DNA of 5,880 nt from Pseudomonadota bacterium (GCA_021793095.1 JAJYTK010000071.1:1-5880), one strand, 5' to 3'; shown: positions 1-5,880, counted from the stretch's first letter. Made by a program: numbers and translations. The notes: generated from the letters alone by a model not told the origin.

Positions 1-691
1 CATGACGCATGGCGCGCGCCATTAAAATCGGGTTTTGCGCATAGGCCAAAGCAGAATTCATCAATACTGCATCGCAGCCTAATTCCATGGCAATGGCTGC
101 ATCAGAGGCGGTACCCACCCCTGCATCAAGCAAAATGGGCACGGTGGCCTGCTCAATAATTAATTTGATATTCCAAGGATTGAGTATGCCCATCCCGGAA
201 CCAATAATAGATGCCAGAGGCATCACGGCCACACATCCCATGTCTTCGAGCATTTTGGCTTGGACTGGGTCATCCGAACAGTACACCATGACCTGAAACC
301 CATCTTTGACTAAGGCCTCAGCAGCCTTTAGGGTCTCGGGCATATTGGGATATAAATTGGTAGGACTGCCAAAAATCTCGAGTTTGACCAAAGGATGGCC
401 ATCTAACAGCTCTCGGGCCAAACGTGCTAAACGCACGGCATCATCTGCGCTATAGCATCCTGCTGTATTGGGCAAATACGTAAAATCCTGAGGCGACACA
501 TAATCCAACAAGCTGGGCTGCCCAGAGTCCTGGCCGATATTAGTGCGCCGTATCGCCACGGTGACAATTTCGGCACCACTTTCTAGGATCGCAGCACGCG
601 TTTCCGCGTAGTCTTTGTATTTTCCAGTCCCAACCAATAGTCGCGATTGGTATGTCTTTCCTGCCAATACAAAAGGATCTTGTTGTGGCAT
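1..691 (-). CDS. thiG: ThiG, thiazole synthase (partial, C-terminus beyond left edge)
   Basis: Thiazole synthase makes the thiazole phosphate half of thiamine in the cytoplasm, from 1-deoxy-D-xylulose 5-phosphate, dehydroglycine and sulfur carried on ThiS thiocarboxylate. I translated the minus strand by hand from ATG at 691. It gives 230 residues with family signatures throughout: LLVGTGKY near residues 18-25, VTVAIRR at 43-49, LPNTAGC at 73-79, then [32 protein letters not shown] and VLMNSALA. K103 in VKLEIFG aligns with the lysine that forms the Schiff base with the sugar substrate. ThiG is usually about 255-270 residues, so roughly 30 C-terminal residues lie outside the window. The start is supported by GGAG (699-702) seven bases upstream. 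The gene follows xsc on the same strand after 97 bp. thiS and thiO, often just upstream of thiG, are not there, so they must lie elsewhere. No TPP riboswitch is visible. Confidence 0.96.
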   Translation of the reverse strand, partial: MPQQDPFVLAGKTYQSRLLVGTGKYKDYAETRAAILESGAEIVTVAIRRTNIGQDSGQPSLLDYVSPQDFTYLPNTAGCYSADDAVRLARLARELLDGHPLVKLEIFGSPTNLYPNMPETLKAAEALVKDGFQVMVYCSDDPVQAKMLEDMGCVAVMPLASIIGSGMGILNPWNIKLIIEQATVPILLDAGVGTASDAAIAMELGCDAVLMNSALAYAQNPILMARAMRH

Positions 692-698
692 CGTATTA

Positions 699-702
699 CT
701 CC
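699..702 (-). promoter_or_regulatory. Ribosome binding site of thiG
   Basis: On the minus strand GGAG lies seven bases before the ATG at 691 and fixes the thiG start. It is only five bases downstream of the hairpin at 708-734, so that fold could affect ribosome access. Confidence 0.7.
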
Positions 703-734
703 AAAATGGGTGGCCGGCTTATTGCCAGCCACCC
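703..734 (-). terminator. GC-rich hairpin between xsc and thiG (terminator or leader attenuator)
   Basis: Arms GGGTGGC (708-714) and GCCACCC (728-734) pair perfectly. Inside them a single C/A mismatch is followed by three more pairs (716-718 with 724-726) and the loop TTATT (719-723). Read on the minus strand, the stem is followed by ATTTT and then the thiG Shine-Dalgarno GGAG. The fold is strong but the T run has only four bases, so it may be a weak terminator for xsc, an attenuator in front of thiG, or an mRNA processing stem. On the plus strand no T run follows, so a plus-strand terminator is unlikely. Confidence 0.5.
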
Positions 735-788
735 TAAGCAGTGATATCAAACGCTATCGAGAAAAGCGCCTAATCAATGCGGTCAGTA

Positions 789-2618
789 TTAGACGTAGTC
801 TTTATACTTGTCCAGCAAACGTACAGGCTTGCGCAGTGCATCACGGCGGAAGGGGTCACCCAACTCACGTGTACACATGATCTCGATCACGCAGGTCTTG
901 CCCTCGTTCATTTGCATGTCGACGGCACGTTTGAGTGCTGGGCCCACCTCGTTGATGTCATCCACCACGATGGCTTCGGCGCCCATGGCAACGGCCATCT
1001 CAGCATAGGATTTGCTCTCGATGTCACCTGCTACGAAGCGGCGGTTGTAGAACTCAACCTGGTTTTTCTTCTCGGCACCCCACTGGCGGTTATGGAACAC
1101 CACTGCCGTCACCGGGATATCGTGACGTACGGCCGTCATAATTTCGACCATACTCATCGCCCAAGCACCATCCCCGGCATAGGCGACTGCTGGACGATCT
1201 GGTGCCGCTGCCTTGGCGCCAATGATGGTTGGCAATGCGTAACCGCAGTTACCAAAGCTCATGGGTGCAAAGAAGCTGCGGGGGCGCTCAAAGCGCAGAT
1301 AGCTGTGTGCCACTGAGTTGATGTTGCCAATGTCGGTAGAAACCATGACATCTTTGGGCATGGCCTTTTCGAGCTCGCGCAAGACCTGACGTGGGTGCAA
1401 GTACTGACCGCCGCTGAAAGGCTTTTCGTTTTTGGCCTCTTCGATGACGTCTAGGCTGTAGGGATCTTTTTCGTGTGTCCAGTTGTCTAGCTCGTCTTCC
1501 CAAGCCTTTTTCTCTTCGGCAATTTTCTTGGCGCGTTGTTCTTTGCTGCCATCGCTCGCCAGTGTTTCGCTGCTCAAGCGCTCGGTAATTGTTTTACTAA
1601 AGGCTTTGACATCGCCGCAGACACCGACTGAAATCTTTTTCACCAGACCCAATACTTTGTGGTCCGCGTCTACCTGGATGATCTTGGCATCTTGGGGCCA
1701 GTAGTCCATACCGTATTGTGGCAGCGTACCAAAGGGGCCTAAGCGTGTGCCCAATGCCAGAACGACATCAGCCTGAGAAATCAAACGCATCCCGGCTTTG
1801 GAACCTTGGTAACCCAAAGGACCGCACCACAAGGGGTGGCTGGCAGGGAAGGAGTCGTTATGCTGGTAGCTGTTAACGACCGGTGCGCCCAAGCGCTCAG
1901 CTAACTCGATCACCTCGTCAAATGCATCGCCCATCACCACACCGCCCCCGGAAATAATGACCGGGAATTCAGCGGTTTTCAGCAGGTCAATGGCCTCTTG
2001 CATGGCGTGCTCGCCGCCATGGCCCAGCTCAATGTTCTGCGGTTTGGGGATTTCGCATGTGATTTCACCATAGAAATAATCACGGGGGATATTTAATTGG
2101 GTGGGACCCATATCCGACTTTGCACGGTCAAAGCAACGAGCTGTGAACTCAGCCATGCGCTCGGGGTTGGTGACATGGCCTTGGTATTTGGTGAACTCCT
2201 GGAACATGGGCAGCTGATTACATTCTTGGAAGCCCCCCAATCCCATGGTGTTTGTCCCTGCCTCAGGCGTGATGATCACCACCGGGCTGTGGGCCCAGTA
2301 AGCAGCAGCAATACCTGTCACACAGTTACTGATACCAGGACCATTTTGGCCAATCACGACGCCATGACGTCCCGATACGCGTGAATATCCATCAGCCATA
2401 TGAGCAGCACCCTGCTCGTGTACGACGGGAATGAGGCGAATGCCTGCAGGCGCAAAGATATCCATTGCATCCATAAAGGCAGAACCCATAATCCCGAACA
2501 TATCGGTCACCCCTTGGGCAACCAATGTCTCAACAAAAGCTTCCGAAGGCGTCATGGTGGTCACGCCCTCGACAACTTTACGATTATCTGCACCTTGGCT
2601 CATATTTTTGAACTCCAT
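789..2618 (-). CDS. xsc: Sulfoacetaldehyde acetyltransferase (Xsc)
   Basis: Xsc (EC 2.3.3.15) uses ThDP and Mg2+ to convert sulfoacetaldehyde and phosphate into acetyl phosphate and sulfite, the desulfonating step of taurine and isethionate degradation in the cytoplasm. The 609-residue product has the full acetolactate synthase-like layout: an N-terminal pyrimidine-binding domain beginning MTPSEAFVETL at residue 22, with E68 in VVHEQGAAHMADGY as the cofactor-activating glutamate; a central domain around 200-340; and a C-terminal diphosphate-binding domain with GDG (482-484) through N510. The stretches MFGIMGSAFMDAMDIF and FHNRQWGAEKKNQVEFYNRRFVA are typical of Xsc rather than acetolactate synthase. 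Length is normal for the family (about 590-605). The coordinates use the outermost ATG, which has only a weak GGA before it. Residue 6 (ATG at 2601-2603) has GGAG nine bases upstream and may be the true start. pta, which normally processes the acetyl phosphate, is not adjacent. Upstream lies a divergent CobS-like gene. Confidence 0.95.
   Translation of the reverse strand: MEFKNMSQGADNRKVVEGVTTMTPSEAFVETLVAQGVTDMFGIMGSAFMDAMDIFAPAGIRLIPVVHEQGAAHMADGYSRVSGRHGVVIGQNGPGISNCVTGIAAAYWAHSPVVIITPEAGTNTMGLGGFQECNQLPMFQEFTKYQGHVTNPERMAEFTARCFDRAKSDMGPTQLNIPRDYFYGEITCEIPKPQNIELGHGGEHAMQEAIDLLKTAEFPVIISGGGVVMGDAFDEVIELAERLGAPVVNSYQHNDSFPASHPLWCGPLGYQGSKAGMRLISQADVVLALGTRLGPFGTLPQYGMDYWPQDAKIIQVDADHKVLGLVKKISVGVCGDVKAFSKTITERLSSETLASDGSKEQRAKKIAEEKKAWEDELDNWTHEKDPYSLDVIEEAKNEKPFSGGQYLHPRQVLRELEKAMPKDVMVSTDIGNINSVAHSYLRFERPRSFFAPMSFGNCGYALPTIIGAKAAAPDRPAVAYAGDGAWAMSMVEIMTAVRHDIPVTAVVFHNRQWGAEKKNQVEFYNRRFVAGDIESKSYAEMAVAMGAEAIVVDDINEVGPALKRAVDMQMNEGKTCVIEIMCTRELGDPFRRDALRKPVRLLDKYKDYV
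2613..2616 (-). promoter_or_regulatory. Shine-Dalgarno favouring the internal xsc start at 2603
   Basis: On the minus strand GGAG overlaps the first ATG (2616-2618) and lies nine bases before the ATG at 2601-2603. This is a better ribosome binding site than the one in front of the first ATG. It suggests translation begins at residue 6, giving a 604-residue Xsc. Confidence 0.45.
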
Positions 2619-2625
2619 TTCTATC

Positions 2626-2639
2626 CGGCACTGCTGCCG
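2626..2639. repeat. Short perfect hairpin just upstream of xsc
   Basis: Arms CGGCA and TGCCG pair around a CTGC loop. The fold ends seven bases before the first possible xsc ATG, so it would lie in the mRNA leader and could limit initiation there, or it may be a small operator half-site pair. It has no T run on either side, so it is not a terminator. Confidence 0.4.
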
Positions 2640-2663
2640 ATTTATCGATCTACCAACGTTGCT

Positions 2664-2683
2664 ACCGCAATTTGAGATGCGGT
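2664..2683. promoter_or_regulatory. Candidate operator: perfect inverted repeat ACCGCA-N8-TGCGGT
   Basis: Two perfectly complementary 6-base arms (2664-2669 and 2678-2683) flank an 8-base AT-rich centre, a 20-bp dyad about 46-65 bases upstream of the xsc ATG. Size and symmetry fit a dimeric regulator site. Which protein would bind is unknown. Confidence 0.4.
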
Positions 2684-2723
2684 TGTCTACAAGACTAAAA
2701 ATACCATAATATCAACATAAAAC

Positions 2724-2744
2724 GAAACCGCTTGTGCCGTTTTC
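2724..2744. promoter_or_regulatory. Candidate operator: imperfect dyad GAAACCG-N7-CGTTTTC
   Basis: Seven-base arms (2724-2730 and 2738-2744) match with one mismatch around a 7-base centre. The dyad sits near the middle of the divergent region, about 105-125 bases upstream of xsc and 130-150 upstream of the cobS-like gene. It could be the binding site of a dimeric regulator acting on either gene. Confidence 0.3.
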
Positions 2745-2768
2745 TCTAATAATATCTGGTAAACCCTA

Positions 2769-2787
2769 AGAAAAATCCCAGAAAAAT
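2769..2787. repeat. Tandem AGAAAAAT repeats, 11-bp period
   Basis: AGAAAAAT occurs at 2769-2776 and again at 2780-2787, one helical turn apart. It may be a direct-repeat regulator site or a bent A-tract next to a promoter. Because the region is A-rich, chance similarity is possible. Confidence 0.3.
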
Positions 2788-2852
2788 TCTTTATTCACAG
2801 TAGAATAGAAAGTAAGAACCGCCCATATAACAACAGTTCCACTTCTTTATTC
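2787..2852. repeat. Direct repeat TTCTTTATTC (two copies)
   Basis: The same ten bases occur at 2787-2796 and 2843-2852, with starts 56 bp apart. The flanks do not match, so the identity is limited to these ten bases. Placement upstream of the cobS-like gene makes a regulator site conceivable, but low sequence complexity weakens the case. Confidence 0.3.
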
Positions 2853-2861
2853 TGAGCCAAC

Positions 2862-2867
2862 GGAGAG
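2862..2867 (+). promoter_or_regulatory. Ribosome binding site of the cobS-like gene
   Basis: GGAGAG lies nine bases before the ATG at 2877, a strong Shine-Dalgarno that supports this start over the in-frame ATG codons at residues 4 and 11. Confidence 0.7.
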
Positions 2868-2876
2868 ATAACCATC

Positions 2877-3845
2877 ATGGAAAACATGCCATCCAAACCA
2901 GAACGTATGATTTCAATTAAGGAAACATTCGGCTTTAGCAGCATCATGAAAGAGGTGATGGCCTTTGCTGAGCCCAGTGAATATGTTCCCGCGATTGACC
3001 CCGCCTACCGATTTGATCCCCAGGTGACCCTATCTTTACTGGCCGGTTTTAATAATAATCGCCGTGTCCTCATCCAAGGCCGCCACGGCACAGGTAAATC
3101 AACCCACATCGAACAGGTCGCAGCTCGTTTAAACTGGCCCTGCGTGCGCGTTAATCTGGATGGTCATATTTCCAGACTGGATCTGGTTGGCAAGGATGCC
3201 ATCAAGATCGAAGAAGGCCTACAAGTCACGGCCTTTCAAGAGGGAATCATTCCCTGGGCCCTGCAGCGCCCGATTGCGCTGATCTTTGATGAGTACGATG
3301 CGGGGCGTCCAGATGTCATGTTTGTGATCCAGCAAATCCTGGAGCAAGAGGGTCGATTTACCATGCCCGATCAGAACAAGATCATCCATCCCCATCCCTA
3401 TTTCCGCATTTTTGCAACCTCTAATACCTTGGGGTTGGGCGATCCCGCTGGCTTGTATCACGGTACGCATCGGCTCAACCAAGCCCAAATGGACCGTTGG
3501 AACATTGTGGCTAATCTTAATTATTTAAAGCCTGAGGAAGAAGTGGCCATCGTGTTAGGGCGTGTCCCGGACAAGGCTCATAATAAAAAAGACATAGAGG
3601 CCATGGTTACCCTGGCCAATCTGACGCGCAATGCCTTTTCTGCGGGTGATATTTCTACCCTGATGTCGCCACGTACAGTGATTACTTGGGCAGAAAACTG
3701 CACCATCTTTAAAGATAAACAGCAGGCCTTTGCGGTCTCGTTTTTAAATAAATGTGATGAATCTGAGCATGCCATCATTGCCGAGCTGTATCAACGCTGC
3801 TTTGATGAAGAGCTCGTGGTAGGACACACCGACAACACCAACTAA
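2877..3845 (+). CDS. cobS: CobS-like AAA+ ATPase (cobaltochelatase subunit family)
   Basis: CobS is the AAA+ ATPase of aerobic cobaltochelatase. With CobT it forms a chaperone-like complex that drives ATP-dependent cobalt insertion into hydrogenobyrinate a,c-diamide by CobN in the cytoplasm. The 322-residue product is collinear with known CobS (about 330). Visible elements are Walker A GRHGTGKST at 68-76 (K74), followed by HIEQVAARLNWPCVRVNL and the CobS signature HISRLDLVGKDAI; Walker B LIFDE at 135-139 (D138, E139); sensor 1 asparagine N183 in FATSNT; QMDRWN with R207 as probable arginine finger; and SPRTVITW with R266 as probable sensor 2. The similarity is closer to CobS than to the related MoxR, NorQ or CbbQ ATPases. 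It has a strong ribosome binding site and is followed after five bases by a CobT-like gene. No cobN or cobalamin gene is visible, so the cobalt role is inferred from family only. Confidence 0.9.
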   Translation: MENMPSKPERMISIKETFGFSSIMKEVMAFAEPSEYVPAIDPAYRFDPQVTLSLLAGFNNNRRVLIQGRHGTGKSTHIEQVAARLNWPCVRVNLDGHISRLDLVGKDAIKIEEGLQVTAFQEGIIPWALQRPIALIFDEYDAGRPDVMFVIQQILEQEGRFTMPDQNKIIHPHPYFRIFATSNTLGLGDPAGLYHGTHRLNQAQMDRWNIVANLNYLKPEEEVAIVLGRVPDKAHNKKDIEAMVTLANLTRNAFSAGDISTLMSPRTVITWAENCTIFKDKQQAFAVSFLNKCDESEHAIIAELYQRCFDEELVVGHTDNTN

Positions 3846-3847
3846 GG
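3844..3847 (+). promoter_or_regulatory. Shine-Dalgarno of the cobT-like gene overlapping the cobS stop
   Basis: AAGG overlaps the TAA stop of the upstream gene. It is only three bases from the ATG at 3851 but nine from the in-frame ATG at 3857, so the second ATG (residue 3) is probably used. The overlap points to translational coupling of the two genes. Confidence 0.45.
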
Positions 3848-3850
3848 TGC

Positions 3851-5590
3851 ATGGCCATGACCAATCCGACCCTAGAACTTCGCGAACAGCGTCGCATACG
3901 CGAACTGTGTGCGGCCACTTTACGCGCCCTCAGCAAGGACGCCAAGGTGCACGTGCGCCAACAGTGGTTTTTCAGTGGAAACCAACCTCTCGTACACCTG
4001 GCGCCACACTTGCAGGCCTTGCCCAAGGAACAGCTGCAATACCTACGCGGTTTGGCTGACGGTTTGGCGCTCAGGATCACACACAGTGACCCTGAGTTAC
4101 ACCAAAAGCTGATGCCCGAGGATCCTATCGCTCGCCTGGTCTTTGACTGGCTGGAGTCGCTGCGGACTGAGAGCCTGGTACCTGCTAATTTGCCGGGTGC
4201 GCGCCACAACCTACTGACCCGTTTTTATTATTGGTCAGCGGGTTTCCACCACGCAGGACATACCCATAGTGAGCTCGGCATTTTGCTCTATACCGTCGCG
4301 CAGATGTGCTGGTGTCGCCTCATGGAGGCGCCTCCACTACCTGAAACACAGGATTATATAGAGCACACACGGGCCGCTCTTTCTGAGCCCTTAGGGCAAT
4401 TTATTTATGATCTGAAACACCAGCGCGAGGCGCAGGAAGATTTTGCGCAAACCGCTTTACACATTGCAGATTTTGTCGCTGCAAGCGTCCACAATGCACG
4501 TGCCGAGCGAGAGGACAAAAAGAAACAAGACGTCGAGGACGAACAAGAACCATTGGATGACTTCGCCCTGATTTTGGATATGGATTTTGACGAGGTCATG
4601 GGCGCTGATATTGTGGCGCACACCCAAAGTGTGACCCTGCAACAGCAACAAGGACGCTATCAAGTATTTACCCGTGAATTTGATGCCGTCACGCATCCAG
4701 CTCGTACGGTGCGTGATGACTTACTGCGCGAATATAGACGAGAAATCAACACACTCATCAGCCATCAACATATTCAATTTAATCTGCTGGTAGAGAGGAT
4801 TCGGCAGGCCTTGCTGGATGAGCGAGACAGTCAGTGGCTGTGGGATCAAGAAGAGGGCCTCATCGATGGTCGCCGACTCAGCCAGATTGTCAGCTCACCC
4901 ACCGAGCGTCGGCTATTCAGGCAGCCCCAGCCTCGTTTAGTCAGCGATTGCTGTGTGACTTTTTTGGTGGATTGCTCGGGCTCAATGAAAGCCCATGCCA
5001 CCACCATCACGCTGATGTTGGATTTACTCAGCTATGCATTGGAGCGGGCGGGCGCACAAACTGAGGTACTGGGGTTTACCACGGGCGCCTGGAATGGAGG
5101 CCGTGCCTATAGACGCTGGCGTGCCACCGGGCGCAAACCGCAGCCTGGACGCCTAAATGAAATCGAACACCGTATTTTTAAGGAGGCAGACCAAAGCTGG
5201 AGACAGGCCAATTTAGACCTGATGGCGCTCATGAAGCTAGACCTGTACCGTGAGGGGGTAGACGGTGAGGCCATTGAATGGGCTTGCGAACGACTATTGG
5301 AAAATGATGCGGAACGAAAACTGCTGTTTGTGTTGTCTGATGGCTCACCCATGGATAGCGCGACGCAGTTAGAAAATGACGAGCATTATCTGACCAGTCA
5401 TCTGGTACAAGTGGTGGATCATTACCTGCAACAAGACATCGAAATATGCGCCATCGGTATTGGCCTAGACCTGAGTCAGCTCTACAGAGACAGCCTCATT
5501 GCTGATCTCGAAAAGGGTCTGGACAACCATTTTTTAGATGACTTTGTGCGCTGCTTGGTGCCCCGCAATCGACGTCATTTTTCGTATTGA
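3851..5590 (+). CDS. cobT: CobT-like VWA/MIDAS protein (cobaltochelatase subunit family)
   Basis: CobT is the VWA-domain partner of CobS in aerobic cobaltochelatase, comparable to ChlD/BchD of magnesium chelatase. The 579-residue product matches the family along its length: an all-alpha N-terminal part (about 10-215, with LRGLADGLALRI), an acidic lysine- and glutamate-rich linker (about 221-248), the YQVFTREFD block, a basic helical segment before the VWA domain, and a C-terminal VWA domain (about 367-575). The MIDAS is intact: D374-x-S376-x-S378 in VDCSGSM, the GFTTGAWNGG segment (408-417) with T410/T411, and LSDGSP with D497. PGRLNEIEHRIFKEAD and EAIEWACERLL are also CobT hallmarks. It is somewhat shorter than classical CobT (about 630), mainly in the acidic linker. 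It is coupled to the cobS-like gene by a five-base gap. The name overlaps with the unrelated CobT phosphoribosyltransferase, which this is not. The stop overlaps the convergent iclR-type gene by 16 bp. Confidence 0.88.
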   Translation: MAMTNPTLELREQRRIRELCAATLRALSKDAKVHVRQQWFFSGNQPLVHLAPHLQALPKEQLQYLRGLADGLALRITHSDPELHQKLMPEDPIARLVFDWLESLRTESLVPANLPGARHNLLTRFYYWSAGFHHAGHTHSELGILLYTVAQMCWCRLMEAPPLPETQDYIEHTRAALSEPLGQFIYDLKHQREAQEDFAQTALHIADFVAASVHNARAEREDKKKQDVEDEQEPLDDFALILDMDFDEVMGADIVAHTQSVTLQQQQGRYQVFTREFDAVTHPARTVRDDLLREYRREINTLISHQHIQFNLLVERIRQALLDERDSQWLWDQEEGLIDGRRLSQIVSSPTERRLFRQPQPRLVSDCCVTFLVDCSGSMKAHATTITLMLDLLSYALERAGAQTEVLGFTTGAWNGGRAYRRWRATGRKPQPGRLNEIEHRIFKEADQSWRQANLDLMALMKLDLYREGVDGEAIEWACERLLENDAERKLLFVLSDGSPMDSATQLENDEHYLTSHLVQVVDHYLQQDIEICAIGIGLDLSQLYRDSLIADLEKGLDNHFLDDFVRCLVPRNRRHFSY

Positions 5591-5880
5591 GCCTCAATTT
5601 CCATGAGCGCACTGGCCGCGCGACGCAATGCAGGCAGTGCCTGTAGGGCTTTGTCAGGAGTCATCCGCATGATCGGTGCCTGAGTGGCAATGGCTAAATT
5701 GGAACGCCCCCCCTCTTTGCGTGGTACTAACACGGCCACGCAAAAGAGCCCAGGCAAGAACTCCTCGTTATCAAAGGCATAGCCTTGCTCGCGCACACGC
5801 TCGCAGTCTTGTTCGAGCTCATCGAGACTCTGAATGGTGTTGGGCGTGAACTGCTCCATCGGTGCATGCGCAAGTAGGCG
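5575..5880 (-). CDS. IclR-family transcriptional regulator (partial, C-terminal part of effector domain)
   Basis: The last 101 codons of a minus-strand gene are visible. The reading frame stays open through the right edge, so the ATG at 5857-5859 is internal and not the start. The text is typical of the IclR C-terminal effector-binding domain: LLAHAPMEQFTPNTI, then a helix with ELEQDCERVREQGYAFDNEEFLPGLFCVAV, and the closing IMRMTPDKALQALPALRRAASAL. The N-terminal winged helix-turn-helix lies beyond the window, so target and effector cannot be read. IclR proteins often control catabolism of aromatic or other carbon sources. Here the gene is convergent with cobT, with overlapping 3' ends, so it may belong to the next locus to the right and need not regulate anything in this window. 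Confidence 0.85.
   Translation of the reverse strand, partial: RLLAHAPMEQFTPNTIQSLDELEQDCERVREQGYAFDNEEFLPGLFCVAVLVPRKEGGRSNLAIATQAPIMRMTPDKALQALPALRRAASALMEIEAQYEK

Larger units (their letters stand above)
2619..2876. promoter_or_regulatory. Divergent intergenic control region between xsc and the cobS-like gene
   Basis: This AT-rich 258-bp stretch must carry the promoters of xsc (leftward) and of the cobS-cobT operon (rightward). It has no convincing ORF. It contains two imperfect or perfect dyads and two sets of short direct repeats, listed separately. I found no good pair of sigma-70 hexamers on either strand. The best isolated element is TATAAC at 2826-2831, a possible -10 for the rightward operon, without a recognisable -35. 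Confidence 0.6.

Noticed and set aside
87..296. A 69-codon plus-strand open frame at the left end
   Set aside because: It is antisense to thiG, whose conserved motifs run through the whole interval.
692..788. TPP riboswitch ahead of thiG
   Set aside because: The gap is 97 bp and lacks the conserved CUGAGA and ACCUGAUCUGGAUAAUGCCAGCG-like core segments on the minus strand; only the simple hairpin is present.
777..1316. A 179-codon plus-strand open frame opposite xsc
   Set aside because: It lies wholly antisense to the strongly conserved 3' half of xsc, gives a low-complexity His/Cys-rich protein with no recognisable family, and has no ribosome binding site of note. It is a shadow of the xsc codon pattern.
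789..2618. Acetolactate synthase (IlvB) as the identity of the ThDP enzyme
   Set aside because: The N-terminal MTPSEAF...MFGIMGSAFMDAMDIF block and the RQWGAEKKNQ segment are characteristic of Xsc, and no small regulatory subunit gene (ilvH) follows.
2877..3845. NorQ/CbbQ or generic MoxR identity for the ATPase
   Set aside because: The segment after Walker A, the HISRLDLVGKDAI block and the adjacent CobT-type VWA gene all match CobS better; no nor, cbb or mox genes are present.
3775..4209. A 144-codon minus-strand open frame across the cobS-cobT junction
   Set aside because: The product is rich in Ser, Arg and Cys with no recognisable domain, and it is antisense to two clearly conserved genes.
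4834..5064. A plus-strand open frame with a short histidine cluster inside cobT
   Set aside because: The histidines come from CACCACCATC-type sequence read out of frame within the conserved VWA domain; not a gene or metal-binding peptide.
5575..5859. A separate 94-residue gene starting at ATG 5859
   Set aside because: The frame remains open upstream to the window edge and the upstream residues continue IclR-domain sequence, so this is the tail of a larger gene.

Overview
The window looks like chromosome of a betaproteobacterium, probably Burkholderiales and perhaps the Alcaligenaceae. This is an inference from gene content (a sulfoacetaldehyde acetyltransferase, a CobS/CobT pair, an IclR-type regulator) and roughly balanced base composition; no rRNA or other phylogenetic marker is present. 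It is densely coded. I see no mobile element, CRISPR array, tRNA or rRNA, and no gene-free stretch longer than 258 bases.

Left part, minus strand: the 5' 230 codons of thiG (thiazole synthase of thiamine biosynthesis) run off the left edge. Upstream of it on the same strand lies xsc, a complete ThDP-dependent sulfoacetaldehyde acetyltransferase, the desulfonating step of taurine and C2-sulfonate degradation. The 97-bp gap between them holds a GC-rich hairpin that abuts the ribosome binding site of thiG. The usual xsc partner pta is not next to xsc on either side.

Centre: a 258-bp AT-rich divergent intergenic region (2619-2876) separates xsc from a rightward operon. It carries two dyads and two sets of short direct repeats, so it is the likely control region for both directions. 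No clear sigma-70 promoter could be read in it.

Right part, plus strand: a tight two-gene operon encodes an AAA+ ATPase very close to CobS and a VWA/MIDAS protein of the CobT family. In the aerobic cobalamin pathway these are the ATPase and chaperone-like subunits that work with CobN to insert cobalt into hydrogenobyrinate diamide. No cobN or other cobalamin gene is in the window, so the target of this pair is open. The cobT-like gene converges on, and overlaps by 16 bp, the 3' end of an IclR-family regulator gene that runs off the right edge.

The genes do not form one obvious pathway. The most interesting points are the CobS/CobT pair without a visible chelatase partner, the repeat-rich divergent control region, and the hairpin in the thiG leader.
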